Source: Pseudomonadota bacterium (GTDB lineage Bacteria > Bdellovibrionota > Oligoflexia > Oligoflexales > Oligoflexaceae). From it: a stretch of 15,405 nucleotides of DNA. The DNA is taken from the NCBI GenBank assembly GCA_029556045.1, contig JAKQGS010000249.1, positions 1 to 15,405 on the forward strand, written 5' to 3'. The translations under genes were made by a program, and so were the position numbers. The notes beneath the pieces were generated by a model, which saw only the letters and a program-made list of their open reading frames with translations, made no database searches and was not told the origin of the DNA. Shown here in pieces: positions 14,131-15,405 of this stretch (the stretch's first letter is position 1; each line of letters opens with the position of its first letter).

Positions 14131-14952
14131 ATGAAAGTTTTGCAAACAATGACCGCCCTCTCTCTGGCTGCTTTGCTGGCTATGCCAGCATTTGCCAAGG
14201 ACCTGGCCACCATCAATGGCAAAGGGTTCACCGAGGAGCAATATCGCCAGGGTATGGAGCGCTTCGGTGTCAATCCAGACATGGTCAAGAGTAACCCGGA
14301 AATACGCCAACAGTTGATGGACCATCTCGTTAATTCGCAGCTCCTGGCGGATGCCGCGGATAAGGCCAAGATTCAAGACTCCAAAGAATTCAAGGACAAG
14401 ATTGCCGCCGTAAGCCGTGAAATCATGGCCCAGATCTATCTGGAAAATTACATGAAGCAGGAGGCTTCCGAGTCCAAACAAAAGGACTACTTCAGCAAAA
14501 ACAAAGCTAAGTTTGAGGAAACCGAAGTCCGCGCCTCCCACATTCTGTTCAAGGACACCGACGAAAAAACCGCGCAAGAGGTCATGAAGGAGGTGCAAAA
14601 GAAGGGCGTCGACTTTGCAGCCCTGGCCAAAAAACACTCCATTGATCCCAATGGCAAAGAAGGCGGCGATCTGAATTTCTTTAAAAAAGGTCAAATGGTT
14701 CCCGAATTTGAAGAAGCCGCTTTTGCCACCAAAAAGGGTGAACTCCATCCCAAGCTTGTCAAAACCCGCTTTGGCTACCACATCATCAAAGTCACGGATC
14801 GCAAGGATGGCAAAGACGTCAAGTTCGAAGACAAAAAGGAGATCGTGGGTCGCATGATGAAGAAGGACCTGCAGGATGAACTCTTTAAGAAGCTTCGCAC
14901 CCAATCCAACGTCAAGATCGACGATGCTGCTCTGAAGGAATTAAAGCTGTAA
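14131..14952 (+). CDS. Periplasmic PpiC-type (parvulin) peptidyl-prolyl isomerase
   Basis: This 273-residue exported foldase has a signal peptide (residues 1-22, positively charged start, ALSLAALLAMPAFA, cleavage after the AFA at 22). A helical SurA/PrsA-like N-terminal part (about 30-125, ATINGKGFTEEQYRQG) is followed by a single parvulin domain at about 131-223. This domain begins TEVRASHILF and contains HSIDPNGKEGGDLNFFKKGQ, PEFEEAAF and TRFGYHIIKV. A basic, helical C-terminal tail follows. The protein is rich in lysine, roughly one residue in six. It probably aids folding of secreted or outer-membrane proteins. The ribosome site AAAGG lies before a run of T and the ATG. It sits 27 nt after pheT and may be cotranscribed; the terminator at 15007-15035 ends the run. 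Confidence 0.88.
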   Translation: MKVLQTMTALSLAALLAMPAFAKDLATINGKGFTEEQYRQGMERFGVNPDMVKSNPEIRQQLMDHLVNSQLLADAADKAKIQDSKEFKDKIAAVSREIMAQIYLENYMKQEASESKQKDYFSKNKAKFEETEVRASHILFKDTDEKTAQEVMKEVQKKGVDFAALAKKHSIDPNGKEGGDLNFFKKGQMVPEFEEAAFATKKGELHPKLVKTRFGYHIIKVTDRKDGKDVKFEDKKEIVGRMMKKDLQDELFKKLRTQSNVKIDDAALKELKL

Positions 14953-15006
14953 GGCACCATCCCTTCTCCCATAGATCAGCGAGAAGGATTTCCCGAAATT
15001 TATAAA

Positions 15007-15035
15007 AAAGAGGCTGCTCCACGAGCAGCCTCTTT
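15007..15035. terminator. Intrinsic terminator between convergent genes
   Basis: AAAGAGGCTGCTC and GAGCAGCCTCTTT form a perfect 13-bp stem with a CAC loop. On the minus strand the stem runs into TTTTTTATAAATTT, a good U-tract, so it mainly ends the unidentified gene entering from the right. On the plus strand only TTTCC follows, so it would stop the isomerase operon less well. A second perfect hairpin, TTCCAGA-AAC-TCTGGAA (15039-15055), lies next to it. Confidence 0.8.
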
Positions 15036-15056
15036 CCGTTCCAGAAACTCTGGAAT

Positions 15057-15405
15057 TTACGCTGAAAACTCAACCTTCAATCCCGCATTTTTCAATGCGT
15101 TCAGATAGTTGGTAACATCTTCATCGGTAACGCCCACATTGCCATCGTTGGTACCATCCATCAGGGCCAAACTCAGATACAGGGATTTACCAACCTGGAA
15201 ATCAGTTCTATCCGAGTCGCGAATAGCCATCAGGTTATCGGTGACGTCATAAAACAACGTCTGCAATTGCGGCGTAGCGTGTGCGGCATGATCGCCACCA
15301 TACACACTATGATCTTCGACCGCGAAGAATCCGTAGACCATCAGACGCTTCGACAACTTATTACGAACGGCTTCGGTAAAATAGAACCATACCCGTTTGA
15401 TACCA
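15057..15405 (-). CDS. Unidentified protein, C-terminal part only
   Basis: The frame is open to the right edge, and 115 codons plus the stop are visible; the N-terminus lies outside the window. I do not recognise the family. Readable stretches are RVWFYFTEAVRNKLSKRLMV, GFFAVEDHSVYGGDHAAHAT, a weakly hydrophobic KSLYLSLALMDG, and the ending VTNYLNALKNAGLKVEFSA. The sequence is rich in aspartate and shows no signal or membrane segment in the part seen. A TTG at 15356 could serve as a start, but the frame continues well past it with plausible coding sequence, so I treat this as a partial gene. Its stop is set directly against tandem hairpins that end transcription. Confidence 0.6.
   Translation of the reverse strand, partial: GIKRVWFYFTEAVRNKLSKRLMVYGFFAVEDHSVYGGDHAAHATPQLQTLFYDVTDNLMAIRDSDRTDFQVGKSLYLSLALMDGTNDGNVGVTDEDVTNYLNALKNAGLKVEFSA

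Noticed and set aside
14086..14904. 272-codon minus-strand reading frame opposite the prolyl isomerase
   Set aside because: It is exactly antisense to a gene with clear signal peptide and PpiC motifs; its leucine/phenylalanine-rich translation is what antisense lysine codons give.
14962..14987. CCTTCTC/GAGAAGG hairpin as terminator of the isomerase gene
   Set aside because: The loop is 12 nt and no T-tract follows; the 13-bp hairpin at 15007-15035 is far better.
1..15405. Mobile element, phage, CRISPR array or defence island
   Set aside because: No transposase, integrase, terminal inverted repeats or spaced repeats were seen; gene content and codon use look like stable core genome.

Overview
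The window reads as ordinary chromosomal DNA of a Gram-negative bacterium, most likely a member of the Pseudomonadota. The reasons are a 6S RNA of the proteobacterial type, a YciB/IspZ-type septation protein, a soluble (SthA-type) transhydrogenase, a NhaR-like LysR regulator and a periplasmic parvulin with a signal peptide. The MinD-like ATPase followed by a J-domain/HTH fusion resembles a pair I associate with deltaproteobacteria and other deep branches. I cannot fix the class. Codon use looks even and I see no insertion sequence, integrase, tRNA or CRISPR array.

Left part (1-3420, minus strand). A MinD/ParA-type ATPase, a J-like/RodZ-like HTH fusion protein and an RluD-type pseudouridine synthase (cut by the left edge) form a probable operon. 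A sigma70-like promoter lies near 2755-2783. An IspZ/YciB-like membrane protein lies upstream on the same strand and diverges from the next gene.

Middle part (3498-8808). A soluble pyridine nucleotide transhydrogenase (sthA, plus strand) converges tail to tail on a NhaR-like LysR regulator. The space upstream of that regulator holds repeats that look like operators. Next comes a small two-CBS-domain protein (minus), divergent from a 249-residue protein (plus) that I read as an eRF1-like protein. It has eRF1 domains 1 and 3, but the central GGQ-bearing domain is absent. This divergent pair is the most unusual part of the window. It is followed tail to tail by rsmI (minus), the 16S rRNA C1402 2'-O-methyltransferase.

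Right part (8809-15405). Between rsmI and the next gene lies a non-coding gene of about 190 nt that I identify as 6S RNA (ssrS) from its fold and conserved segments. Then follow, all on the plus strand, a class I aspartate/prephenate-type aminotransferase, pheS, pheT and a periplasmic PpiC-type prolyl isomerase. The pheST genes are not preceded by infC-rpmI-rplT, nor is pheT followed by ihfA. A 13-bp hairpin terminator separates the isomerase gene from an unidentified minus-strand gene that runs off the right edge.

Taken together the window is rich in translation functions: RluD, RsmI, PheST, an eRF1-like factor, and 6S RNA as a global transcription regulator. Beside these sit a polarity or cell-shape module and a redox-balance gene.
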